From NCBI GenBank assembly GCA_030278955.1, contig JAOANR010000001.1, forward strand, positions 20,873,468 through 20,937,467: a stretch of DNA of 64,000 bases. The letters run 5' to 3'. Positions 55,821-64,000 of this stretch are shown in pieces. The stretch is from Hygrophila difformis (taxonomy: Eukaryota > Streptophyta > Magnoliopsida > Lamiales > Acanthaceae). The translations under genes were made by a program, and so were the position numbers. Under the pieces are notes generated by a model, which saw only the letters and a program-made list of their open reading frames with translations, was not told where the DNA came from and ran no database searches. The first letter of the stretch is position 1, and each line of letters starts with the position of its first letter.

Positions 55821-57860
55821 CCATTAGATTTGTTATGTGAAAAACTGTAAAATTACCTCTAGTGAATCATTGTTGGGAATTCATCCTAGTAGCTCAATTT
55901 AACTCCCTTCGTTGATTACTCTCTACAGCCTTCTGCACCATATGCTACCGAAATAAATGGTGCTATCTACGGTGCTGGTGGCTATGATGGGGACTGCAGA
56001 ATTTTATCCTCTCGGAAAGCCGATTCTTCAAGCTCTGTGATGTAAGATTTGAGCTTGATGCACGCCCCGTGTTTAACCTGTCGCAACACGGCCGTTGTGG
56101 GACAGGCTATACTCATGCTACACGAAAGGAGTAATATTTGGAATGTCACGATCACTACATTCATCCTGATGTAGTGATTGTGCTTCCAATTAGGGTCATT
56201 ACCAATGCCGCCCATTCCAAATACGTTCAAATGTTGTATCTCCAGCCACTGAAGTTGAACACCAAAACCCTGAATTGGAGGAGTCTTCTCAAATTGAAAG
56301 AGATTTGGAATTGCATAGCAGATGCATGGACATAGGGTCTTCAAATAGAGTTGCCCAAGATTCAGGTGCCCTTTTGTCCTCCATCTACCTACCCCCAACG
56401 GTTAAATTGAGGGGTAATACCACCCACCAAGGCTTGCCCCTTTGAATGTTCTACGGTCCTAGTGCACCCGCTTCCATTTTGACCGCTAAGCAATGGGAGG
56501 TGGATCGAACCGTCGTCATTACCAATGCCGCCCAGGCCAATGTTGTTGTTACAAACGTGGCGACCATGTCCAAATGTTGTATTTGGGCAATACCTACAAG
56601 TAAACATTACAAAATAATATTAATAACGGCGATCAATACATTTTTGTAAAGTTAATGCTAATAATATGAATAGTAATAATGAAATTAATACGACTAATAC
56701 CACTCTGGCCGCCTGAGTTTATATTGTGATCAATCCGCTGCTATCCTTTTCCCATGGCATCTCGCATTGGCCACTGAACCGCCCAATTTCCTTTGGAATG
56801 TCGTGTATGCCCAATTTTCAACTTGCCGCCTCCCCATCCACTATCTTCGGCAGCTCTTTGTATTCATAGGTCATTCTCAACATTCCGAAAGGAGTAATAT
56901 TCGGAATGTGACGACCGCAGCATTCACCCTGCTGCGACGCTTGTGATTCCGAACGTGGCACTCTTACCTATACCTCCCATTCCCCTGAAGTGGAACTGCG
57001 AAATGTCGATGTCCCATGTGACAAAATTTACCCAATCTCCGAAATGACCTACATTGTGCACAATATGATATTAGTACGCGGCCAAACAATAATAATAATA
57101 ATAACAGTTAAGAAGACGCGCGCTAATTTTCTTTATCCAAAGGACATACTTAGTTCTAGATGGACACCACGCTAATGCTTGCCCCTCCGAGTGTGGTCAT
57201 TCTGGACCTTCCACGGGGATAATGCCGACTTTAATTTTTCCTTCATGTCACTCCGATTGTATTTTCCAATACCTCCCATACCAACTGAAATAGATGTACG
57301 AACTTGCAACAGTAACCTGTAGTTGAACATACATAATATCTAAGCTAATAGGCTTACTAATAATAGTAAAAACTGTGAACGAATATATAAGACAATAACG
57401 ATAATAATAATAATAATAATAATTTGGAATGGTAATTACTGTTGTACCCATTGCATTTCTTCTCCCTATGTTCAACCTCTCTCAACCTCCCTACACGAAA
57501 GGAGTAATATTTGGAATGTCGACTCATAGTGTTTCTTCTCCCGATTCCCCTTTATTATGTCGGGCCGTAATGTTTCTTCTCCCTATGCTCAACCTCTTTC
57601 AGCCGACTGCTCTCTTTCCTCCATCTCCCTATTCCCAACGGTTTCACGTGTTTCTACGTTTCCCCGTACACGCGTTGCCAAATCTACCACTACAATAATT
57701 TTCTGAACGGACATTACCAATGCTGCCCAGACCAAGTGTGACGCGTGTGAGTCGAAGTGTAGCCATTACCAATGCCGCCCAGGCCAATGTTGTCTTTTCG
57801 AATGCCGCTCATGTCCAATTGTTGTATTTGGACAATACCTACAGGTAAACATTACAAAAT
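55260..57860. repeat. Field of degenerate interspersed repeats
   Basis: A motif close to CGAAAGGAGTAATATTTGG recurs at about 55351, 55517, 56119, 56889 and 57495. A second motif near ACCAATGCCGCCCAGGCCAA recurs at about 55431, 56199, 56519, 57716 and 57767. CGTGTATGCCCAA with AACTTGCCGCC recurs at about 55268 and 56801, and CTCTTACCTATACCTCCCAT at about 55655 and 56960. No consistent reading frame links the copies, and their origin is unknown. Confidence 0.7.
55752..55820. repeat. (AAT)n microsatellite
   Basis: About 23 uninterrupted AAT units. Confidence 0.95.
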
Positions 57861-58227
57861 ATTATTAATAATGGCGATCTAAAAAATTTAATTAACATTA
57901 ATGCTAATAATATGAATAGTAATAATACGAAATCAGTCACAATAAATTATTGATAATATTATTATCAATATTATCAATAATTATCAATAATTATTAAAAA
58001 AATTAACCATTATTATCAGTAATGGTAACTTATTACCATTATTGATAATGGTAAATTAATACTCATAATTTACCATTATTAATAAAAAAAAAACTGATAA
58101 AAAATTACCCAACATTTTTATAATTAGTAAAATAATTAGAATTAATAATTAATATATAATATTATTATCATTTTCAGAACTATTTAATAATTAATAATAT
58201 GAAAAATTTGAAGCGGGTGCAAAACTA
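57861..58227. other. AT-rich sequence
   Basis: Runs of TAATAATT with small palindromes (for example ATTACCATTATTGATAATGG near 58031). No gene. Confidence 0.5.
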
Positions 58228-58304
58228 TAGGGTTAAGGGTTTAGGGTTTAGGGTTTAATTTTTAGGGTTTAGGGTTTAGGGTTTAGGGTTTAAGGATAAG
58301 GGTT
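58228..58304. repeat. Telomere-like (TTTAGGG)n tract
   Basis: About eight TTTAGGG-type units with a TTTAATT interruption. Shorter tracts lie at 58963-58985 and 59105-59120. Confidence 0.9.
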
Positions 58305-58358
58305 TTCGCGAAAATACCATTTTTTCAAAAAAATTGGGGCGGGGCGCGAAAATTAAGG

Positions 58359-58450
58359 GTGGGCCGTGTACGACCCATGCGGTTCGTGCACGACCCACGG
58401 GTTCGTACACGAACCGCCTGGGCCGTACACGGCCCACCGGTTCGTATACC
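58359..58450. repeat. Nested palindrome (GGGCCGTGTACG outer, GGTTCGTG inner)
   Basis: Outer arms GTGGGCCGTGTACG (58359-58372) and CGTACACGGCCCAC (58424-58437) pair perfectly over 14 bp. Inner arms GCGGTTCGTG (58379-58388) and CACGAACCGC (58408-58417) pair over 10 bp. Confidence 0.85.
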
Positions 58451-58582
58451 CGGGTCGCGGCGCATAAGTTCGCGAACCCACCTTTTTCCCCCACTTTCCC
58501 ACTTTCTCTTTTCTTCTCTTTTCTTCCCCACTTTCCCCTTCGGCGGCTACTCCGGCGATTATCCGGCGATTTCTCTTGCAAA

Positions 58583-58789
58583 ATGGACGACAGCATTCCG
58601 GCGGATCTCTCGTGGGCATTGGGAGAGACGGAGGCGGGCAATGATGCGCGTGGGAGCCAGGCGGGCGGAGAGGGAGGCGGCGCCGGCACGAGCGGCGGCA
58701 ACGTGGGCGGGACCGGGGCATCTTCGGCCGCCGCGCCGCCGGGCAGGGAAGCGGCGGTGCTTCTGCCACCCTCCGGCAGTGATCCCCAA
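58583..58789 (+). CDS. Possible first exon, Gly/Ala-rich protein of unknown function
   Basis: A pyrimidine-rich leader (58490-58560) precedes ATG at 58583. The frame reads MDDSIPADLSWALGETEAGN and then a low-complexity Gly/Ala/Ser stretch up to PQR, where GGTTAGGC could serve as a donor; the literal frame would stop at 58816. The exon is GC-rich, unlike the T-rich DNA after it, which looks intronic. No family is recognised, and no second exon was found in this orientation. Confidence 0.4.
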
Positions 58790-58848
58790 CGGGTTAGGCT
58801 TATTAGTATTTTTTAATTTTTTAATTTTTTGTTATACCATTAATTAAT

Positions 58849-59250
58849 TATTTAATTGTGTGAATTTTGGTGAATTATTATTTTTATGTTTGATTGTGTT
58901 GATATTGTTGGATTAGCTTTTCATGTATGTTCACGAGATTTTGATTAATTGATCATTGTTAGTTTAGGGTTTAGGGTTTAGGGTTTTAATTATTTAATTG
59001 TGTGAATTTTTTTGAATTATTATTTTTATGGTTGATTATGTTGATATTGTTGGATTAGCTTTTCATGTATGTTCACGAGATTTTGATTAATTGATCATTG
59101 TTAGTTTAGGGTTTAGGGTGTTTGATGATGATATTGTGGTATTTTTTGTTAGTACATTGATAGGGTTGATATTGTTGGATTAGTTTTTTACGTTGAAGAT
59201 GATATTTTGATTAATTGATCATTGATAGTTTAGAACTGAATTAATTGGCC
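58849..59250 (+). repeat. 142-bp tandem duplication with telomere-like spacers
   Basis: TATTTAATTGTGTGAATTTT starts at 58849 and again at 58991. The following GATATTGTTGGATTAGCTTT, TTCATGTATGTTCACGAG and GATTAATTGATCATTG-TTAG segments are repeated, with a third partial copy to about 59235. TTTAGGG units close the first two copies. Confidence 0.85.
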
Positions 59251-59840
59251 GCGATCCTTGATATGGTCGCAAATTAACGGTTTGTTTGATTATTAATCTA
59301 CTTAATTGTAAATAGTCATTATGTAACGAATTTTATAATAAAACTAGGTTTTTCACCCGCGCTCCGCGCACGGGTATTAATTTTTTTAATTTAATACAAA
59401 CTAATATTAACTCGATTAATTTAAAATGATAGATGTTATTATTTTAATATTCAATTTCTTATTTTTATTAAAATATAAATAGAAAATTTAATCCATATTA
59501 ATTACCACCCCTACTGTTATAAATATTATATGTATAATTAAATATATTAATTATATTAAAACTTTCGTCTTTCTAACTCACTTTAATCACCACAAAAATA
59601 TGTCGACTATATATATTATATTTATATAAAGGGAACAGAGGTAGTATTAATATTATATATGTAGATTAATGACTAATAAAAATATATGTAAAAAATAAAT
59701 TATCATGATATTAACTTTTATGTATATAGAATAGTGTATCTTGAATTTTTCTTACTGATGAAATACTTTTTTTTTATTCTATGTATATAATGTATTTTTT
59801 TTGAAAAAAATTAAAATAAAAGTTAATTATAAATTAAAAG
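59251..59840. other. AT-rich sequence with a GC-rich hairpin and a MITE-like end
   Basis: CCCGCGCTCCGCGCACGGG near 59357 can fold back on itself. GGGAACAGAGGTAGTA near 59631 looks like a Stowaway-type end without an obvious partner. No gene. Confidence 0.5.
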
Positions 59841-60195
59841 GGTAATTATCCCGATTGCACTGTTCACTGCAGCCTGTATCGTACGTGGCCGTTTCCCGGG
59901 TGATTATCCAGATGCTTGGGCCATGCGACAGAGCCAGGCTTTCGATGTGTGGCGCTTTAGTGCAGACCCGGACCAGGGCCCCACACGCAGCACGGCTCTC
60001 GCACCCCCTGCCGGGGGTTTGTTTGATGTTGTATCGGAGCCTTAGGTGTTTTTTAGATATTTTGTGCACTTTTCACGCATTATTATTTGTAGATATTTTG
60101 TGCGGATGTACAGTTCACTTTTCAAGTATTTTATGCACCACATATATTATTGTTACCCAATTCACATATTAATTTTCAGTCATCACCCTCTTAAT
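59841..60195. other. Unassigned moderately GC-rich segment
   Basis: The part at 59850-60030 is richer in GC than its surroundings and has an open frame of about 105 codons without recognisable motifs. It may be a remnant of a captured sequence. Not called as a gene. Confidence 0.4.
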
Positions 60196-60203
60196 ACTAG
60201 TAA

Positions 60204-60603
60204 TAGGGTTGTAAACGAACCGAATCGAACCGAATACCACAGTATTCGCTTTGATTTGATAAACTTTTCGAATATTATCGAATCGAATCGAATTATTCTA
60301 TAAGGTAATTTAATAATTAATAAAATTAATTTTAATTATTAAACTTAATTATTTAATTTGATTTATAGATCAAATTTAATATTTTAATATTATATATAAA
60401 TATAGTTATATTAACTAGTAAATATAGTCACTAAAATTAAAATTTTAAATTATTTAACTATATAAATTTATATATTTATATATAATTTTAATATAAAATA
60501 GAATATCGAATCGAATCAAATATTAATCGAAACATAAAATTCCGAATAATTTCGAATCGAATCACAAATCGAACCAAAAATATTTGATTCCTTTACAACC
60601 CTA
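60204..60603. mobile_element. hAT-type MITE (400 bp)
   Basis: Terminal inverted repeats TAGGGTTGTAAA and TTTACAACCCTA, an 8-bp duplication ACTAGTAA (60196-60203 and 60604-60611), and internal inverted GAATCGAATCGAA-type repeats. An 8-bp target duplication points to the hAT superfamily. The right duplication contains the stop codon of the neighbouring MULE gene. Confidence 0.88.
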
Positions 60604-60604
60604 A

Positions 60605-61028
60605 CTAGTAATACGGAGCTGGGCTGTTTAAGTCTGGGAAAATTAAACAATTCGCTTCATCGTGTCCCGCGCCACCACATGATGTACATAAGTGTGGAAT
60701 GGTTGGTCGGTACTCGGATGGACCGGCGACATCGGCGCTCGGGCCAGGACACCTCTTCCAATTATGGCCCACCGCCCCACACACACTGCAGGTTTGCCGC
60801 CTTCTGGAATTCCTAGCTCCTTCTGCCCCCGATGGAATCCGACTTTGTTTCGGTCGACCAGCCTGCCTCGGGCAATCTGGCGTCTTGCACGTTGCGTTGG
60901 CAATCGCAGTGGGGACTACCCAGTCGGTCGGGTGGTCCATAGGATACACTCGCGCTTTCCATGACTGGACGAGGACTGCACGCTTGTAGTGTGGTGACAC
61001 ATATGCAGTCTGCTCGTGGTTCACAGCC
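60605..61028 (-). CDS. MULE transposase C-terminal exon
   Basis: Starts after TTTCTGCGCAG. Reads AVNHEQTAYVSPHYKRA, DWVVP, a GRPKQSRI basic stretch, then CSVCGAVGHNWKRC and CTSCGGAGHDEANC knuckles, ending NSPAPYY. The pattern matches MULE transposase C-termini. The frame matches the core exon across the 90-bp intron. Confidence 0.85.
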
Positions 61029-61118
61029 CTGCGCAGAAAGGTTGGAGCGTTAATTAAACATTATGTCCGTGCCACTTAACCAGTATAAAACCGACTTCTA
61101 GTTCAGGCCCGTCGATAC

Positions 61119-62449
61119 CTAATCGCTGCCGATGCATGGGGACACGGTATCAAATTCTGCTGAAACCTCTGGCACGTGCATGTCTTCGAGCCAAGGTTTA
61201 CTGTGTACTCCTTGCCGTTCTGCTTGACGTTGAACTCATCGGACTTCCTTGTGTCCTTCACTAACAGGGTATGTCCTTCGTCTTTCGCCTTCATCAGCTC
61301 CGCATGTGCCCAGTCAGTCAACACAGTAGTGCCGCTCAACGCGTCGTTGTGCCGCTCCGTAAACCAATCAGCAATAGTTGCACGAATGACGTCGAGCATT
61401 GAGCACACAGGCAACCTTCGCGCCCACTTCAATACGTGGTTCATGCTCTCTACGGGATTCGTCGTCATCATGTCATAACGACGAACAGGACACTTCACAC
61501 GCGCAAACTTTTCCTCCCCTACTTTCTCCACTAGATGCGTATATGCGGAAGGACACTGTTGCTTCAACGCATCCATGTGACGATTATAATCTGAATTCTT
61601 GTATGCATAGGCAGCCGATGTGAACAGATCCTTCACTCTCTTCCCATACCGACCTAGATTGGACTTTATGTGGAACGTACAGAGGACGTGGCGTGCATGT
61701 GGTAACACTTGCTCAATCGCAGTTCCAATGCACTTCGCCCCGTCGGACACAATCAACACATCTTTCTGCAGGTGTAGTGCCCGATGTAATTGCAATAGAA
61801 ACCACCGCCACGTCTCAATTGACTCTGTCGGCCCAACAGCGAATGCAAGCGGGAATAACTGATTGTTTCCGTCTTTCGTTACCGCCACGAAGAGGACACC
61901 CTTGTACTTGCCCTTTAAATGTGTCCCGTCGATTGCCATGAAAGGCCGCATCAGTGGCCACCCAGCAATCGAGGCACCCAGTGCAAAGAATGCAAGCCCG
62001 AATTTCCCCTCCATGTCCACCGCGTAATCCGTCACCGTATTCGCATTTGTCTCCTTCAGCATGTGTAGGTACGAAGGGATCATCTTGAAAGAACTGTCGT
62101 GATCCCCAAAAATTGAGACAATTGCATGGTCCCTAATCTTCCGGGCCATTCCGATCGAGACGTTGACACCTTCTTTACGCAGCTTACTCTGAATCATTAA
62201 AGGCTCTAACGTCTTCTCCTCGACAACAATATCTGCGGCATAATAGCTGCCCAAATGTCTCGATGGGAGTGTCGTCGGATTAGGCCTGTCCGGGTCTGCA
62301 CTGCACGTATGCGGGACCAGTCTGTACACCGTCCAAAGCGATGCCGTTCCCCTTGCTCGCATCTGAAATTCGCAACCATCAACCCTACACCTCACGAAAT
62401 ACCTCGACTTATCCGACTTCCACGTATCAAAACCACACCTAGCATCCAC
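61119..62449 (-). CDS. MULE transposase catalytic core exon
   Basis: The open frame runs from the zinc-binding N-terminal domain through the DDE core to the SWIM finger without a stop. Upstream the same frame extends to about 62505, where IFQTKAKLQEKLTKYL, typical of the MULE N-terminal domain, is readable. The DDE core cuts and joins transposon ends; the SWIM finger probably helps bind them. The frame ends at the donor AG|GTATCG. Reading through the intron would stop at 61103. Confidence 0.88.
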
Positions 62450-63414
62450 AAGATATTTTGTCAGCTTTTCTTGTAATTTCGCCTTCGTTTGGAAGATTGA
62501 GCGACTGCGAATGATGTGTCCACAGTCTCGTCCACGTGTTCATCCACCAATCGTTCCGGTAAGTCGAAGTGTGGCCGCGGAAGGTTCCACTTCCCATGAC
62601 TCATCTCTGGGACAACGTATGCTTCTTCAGTCCTCGGCCAGACCGGATTATGCCCTGCTTGCAGCCCGGGCCGCCCCTCTTTCTGGACCCGTTCCTTATT
62701 CCGCTCTAGGTCTCTGAGGATATTGTAATACTCTTCCACACCACCGTAACGCAAGGGTGGGTCTGGATCCTCTTCAGCCTCCGATCCCGAGCTACTCTCC
62801 TCATCACGTGCTGTATTTCCAGCATCCTCCGCATGGCCATGCTCTACGGCATCTCCGCCGAGATTCACCGCCGTCTCCGGCACCTCATCGTATTGTAAAT
62901 GCCTCCCTCCTTCACCGATAACACTGCTCGGATATCCAGCAAAATTGCCGATAGCGCTTCTTTCGTATACATTTTCACCAACCGCTCCGTACCCGTGGCT
63001 GTTCTCGACTACATTTGCATGCCCAAACATATTCATTGTCGGGGTCGTGCCAAATATGCTCTCCATCACACTTACCGACTCTAAATTGGCGATTGGGAAA
63101 TTTCGTTCGGCGTCGTAATTTGTTGAGTGTTGTGTATCTTGTATCCCTTTTATTAAAAACAATTTCACAAACACATGTAAACCTTATAAAATTACGGCTG
63201 CATAATATGTAGATGACGTATTTCAACAACACTACAGTGTATCCGTTAAAAAATATTTACAAGCAGTGTAAAAATAAAACTTACGGTTCAGACCCCGCTC
63301 TTCCTCGTCGTGTGAATGCCACTCGCCCTGGTACCATGTGCTGCCGCTTAGCCGCTCAAACCAAGACATTGTTCTGAATAGTGGATCAATCACCCATAAG
63401 TAACAACATAACAA

Positions 63415-63600
63415 TTTTACCGATTTATTACAACAATATGTTTAATAGTAATAACAATAATTTTAATTATTATAAACTACAATATGTTAATAATTTTTTC
63501 AATAATAATAGCAATAATAACAATAGTAATAATAATGATAACACCAATAACACTATTATTAGTAGCAACACTATTCTTATTAATAACAGTAATTACTAAT
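63415..63600. repeat. AAT/AAC-rich microsatellite-like tract
   Basis: Imperfect AATAAC, AATAAT and AGTAAT units. An Asn-rich frame across it is a composition effect. Confidence 0.8.
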
Positions 63601-63697
63601 CTCCATTATACCACCAATAATTTCCTGGAAAGGACTGTGCAAGAACCAACAGATTCGTGGGCAATAAGCTGGACGAATCACACATTAAAAATTGACC

Positions 63698-63872
63698 TGT
63701 GGTTCGTGGTCTAAGGGTTGGTGGTGCATACATCGACCACGAACCACATACCTTACCACGGCCCTGTGGTTCGTGGTACTGGTTCGTGGTCGCAAATGGA
63801 CCACGAACCCCAGTGTGGGCCGTGGTTGCAAATGGACCACGACCCTGTGGTTGCAACCACGAACCGCAAGGT
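63698..63872. repeat. Nested palindrome block (TGTGGTTCGTGGTC core)
   Basis: TGTGGTTCGTGGTC (63698-63711) pairs perfectly with GACCACGAACCACA (63735-63748). GGTTCGTGGTC (63781-63791) pairs with GACCACGAACC (63799-63809). Further halves GGGCCGTGGTTGCAAATGG and CCACGACCC and TGGTTGCAACCACGAACC follow. The block lies upstream of the minus-strand MULE gene. Confidence 0.85.
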
Positions 63873-64000
63873 TTTTTTTTTTCAACGGCCCACAAATTAT
63901 AATTATGATAATTAATACTACTACTAATAATAATAATAATAATATATAACTGACAAATGTAACAAATACTTAAGTTATTAGTATTACTCTAAGTATTAAT
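63873..64000. other. T tract and AT-rich end of window
   Basis: T13 near 63870, then TAA/TAC repeats. No gene. Confidence 0.5.

Larger units (their letters stand above)
60605..63369 (-). pseudogene. MULE (MuDR-type) transposase gene, three inferred exons, one frameshift
   Basis: Exon 1 starts at ATG 63369 (MSWFERLSGSTWYQGEWHSH) and ends at C|GTAAGT near 63284. Exon 2 is taken to start after AAAAG near 63161 and encodes an acidic N-terminal region. A frameshift near 62485-62505 separates it from the core (frame of 62449-61119). The core has the N-terminal MULE zinc region (KSDKSRYFVRCRVDGCEF), the catalytic Asp of FMAIDGTHL (61928-61930), Asp of IVSDGAK (61742-61744), a candidate Glu in NPVESMN (61448-61450) and a SWIM finger C-x-C...C-x-H. 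A GT-AG intron (61118-61029, 90 bp, phase 2) joins the C-terminal exon with two CCHC-like clusters, ending TAG at 60605. The terminal repeats were not located. Confidence 0.8.

Noticed and set aside
58325..58769. Overlapping Pro/Ala/Arg-rich frames on both strands at 58.3-58.8 kb
   Set aside because: They are composition effects of the GC-rich palindrome and exon region. Only the plus frame from 58583 has a plausible leader and donor site.
59855..60172. 105-codon frame as a gene
   Set aside because: No recognisable motif, no leader or splice context, and it overlaps an antisense frame of similar length.
60204..60603. Part of the MULE terminal repeat
   Set aside because: The 8-bp duplication and TAGGGTTGTAAA ends define a separate hAT-type MITE.

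Overview
The window is nuclear DNA from a seed plant, probably a eudicot (the species cannot be read from the sequence). Supporting signs are plant-type telomere motifs (TTTAGGG/CCCTAAA), a Cassandra element carrying 5S rDNA sequence, Stowaway-like MITEs, a MULE transposase, chromoviral Ty3/gypsy elements primed by initiator tRNA-Met, and a fragment of ribosomal protein eL15. I see no intact ordinary host gene. Nearly everything is transposable element, much of it nested.

Layout 1-44,575. A long-LTR element (family A, tRNA-Asp-like primer site at 40,130) occupies 1-3,483 and resumes at 39,032. Its LTR is split by element B1 (3,484-39,031; TSD TTGTA). The B1 5' LTR is in turn split at 6,055 by a tandem LTR-internal-LTR-internal-LTR array of a gag-only family (B2, to about 33,446). 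B2 then received a 4,088-bp solo LTR of family A (6,430-10,517; TSD CCGTC), a complete Tekay/Del-type chromovirus (14,295-25,820; TSD ATTAA; LTRs of 2,498 bp differing by roughly 1 percent) and a Cassandra TRIM (29,777-30,499; TSD CCTAA). The chromovirus encodes gag, protease, RT, RNase H, integrase and chromodomain in one frame, broken by two in-frame stops. B1 and both B2 units carry a gag and no pol, so they look like non-autonomous partners of such a chromovirus. From 40,130 to 44,575 lies the short internal region of the family-A element and broken LTR pieces of the same family in both orientations.

Layout 44,576-64,000. The 3' end of another B element (44,576-48,178) is followed by a small retroposed copy (48,451-48,758), a MITE (48,873-49,127) and a 5'-truncated L1-type LINE with an open ORF2 remainder (49,285-51,654). 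Then comes an 8-copy tandem array of a 270-bp eL15 gene fragment (52,920-55,060) with a three-unit, 810-bp higher-order period, a 2.6-kb field of degenerate repeats, telomere-like tracts, a possible first exon at 58,583, a hAT-type MITE (60,204-60,603), and a minus-strand MULE transposase gene (60,605-63,369) with inferred introns and one frameshift.

The most unusual signal is a recurring architecture, not a gene: nested palindromes of the form H ... H-H' ... H', spaced about 80-120 bp apart. They occur in family-A LTRs with core ATGCGGTTT/ATTCGGTTT (1-2,170; 41,150-41,600; minus strand 43,870-44,280), in the 6,430-10,517 solo LTR with the unrelated core GTCGCGGA, and outside the LTRs with GGTTCGTGG or GGGCCGTGTACG cores (51,990-52,200; 58,359-58,437; 63,698-63,872). 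Arms change together so that pairing is kept, and the blocks sit next to TATA boxes or presumed first exons. A second set of conserved hairpins lies in the LTRs and 3' untranslated regions of the B/Tekay elements.
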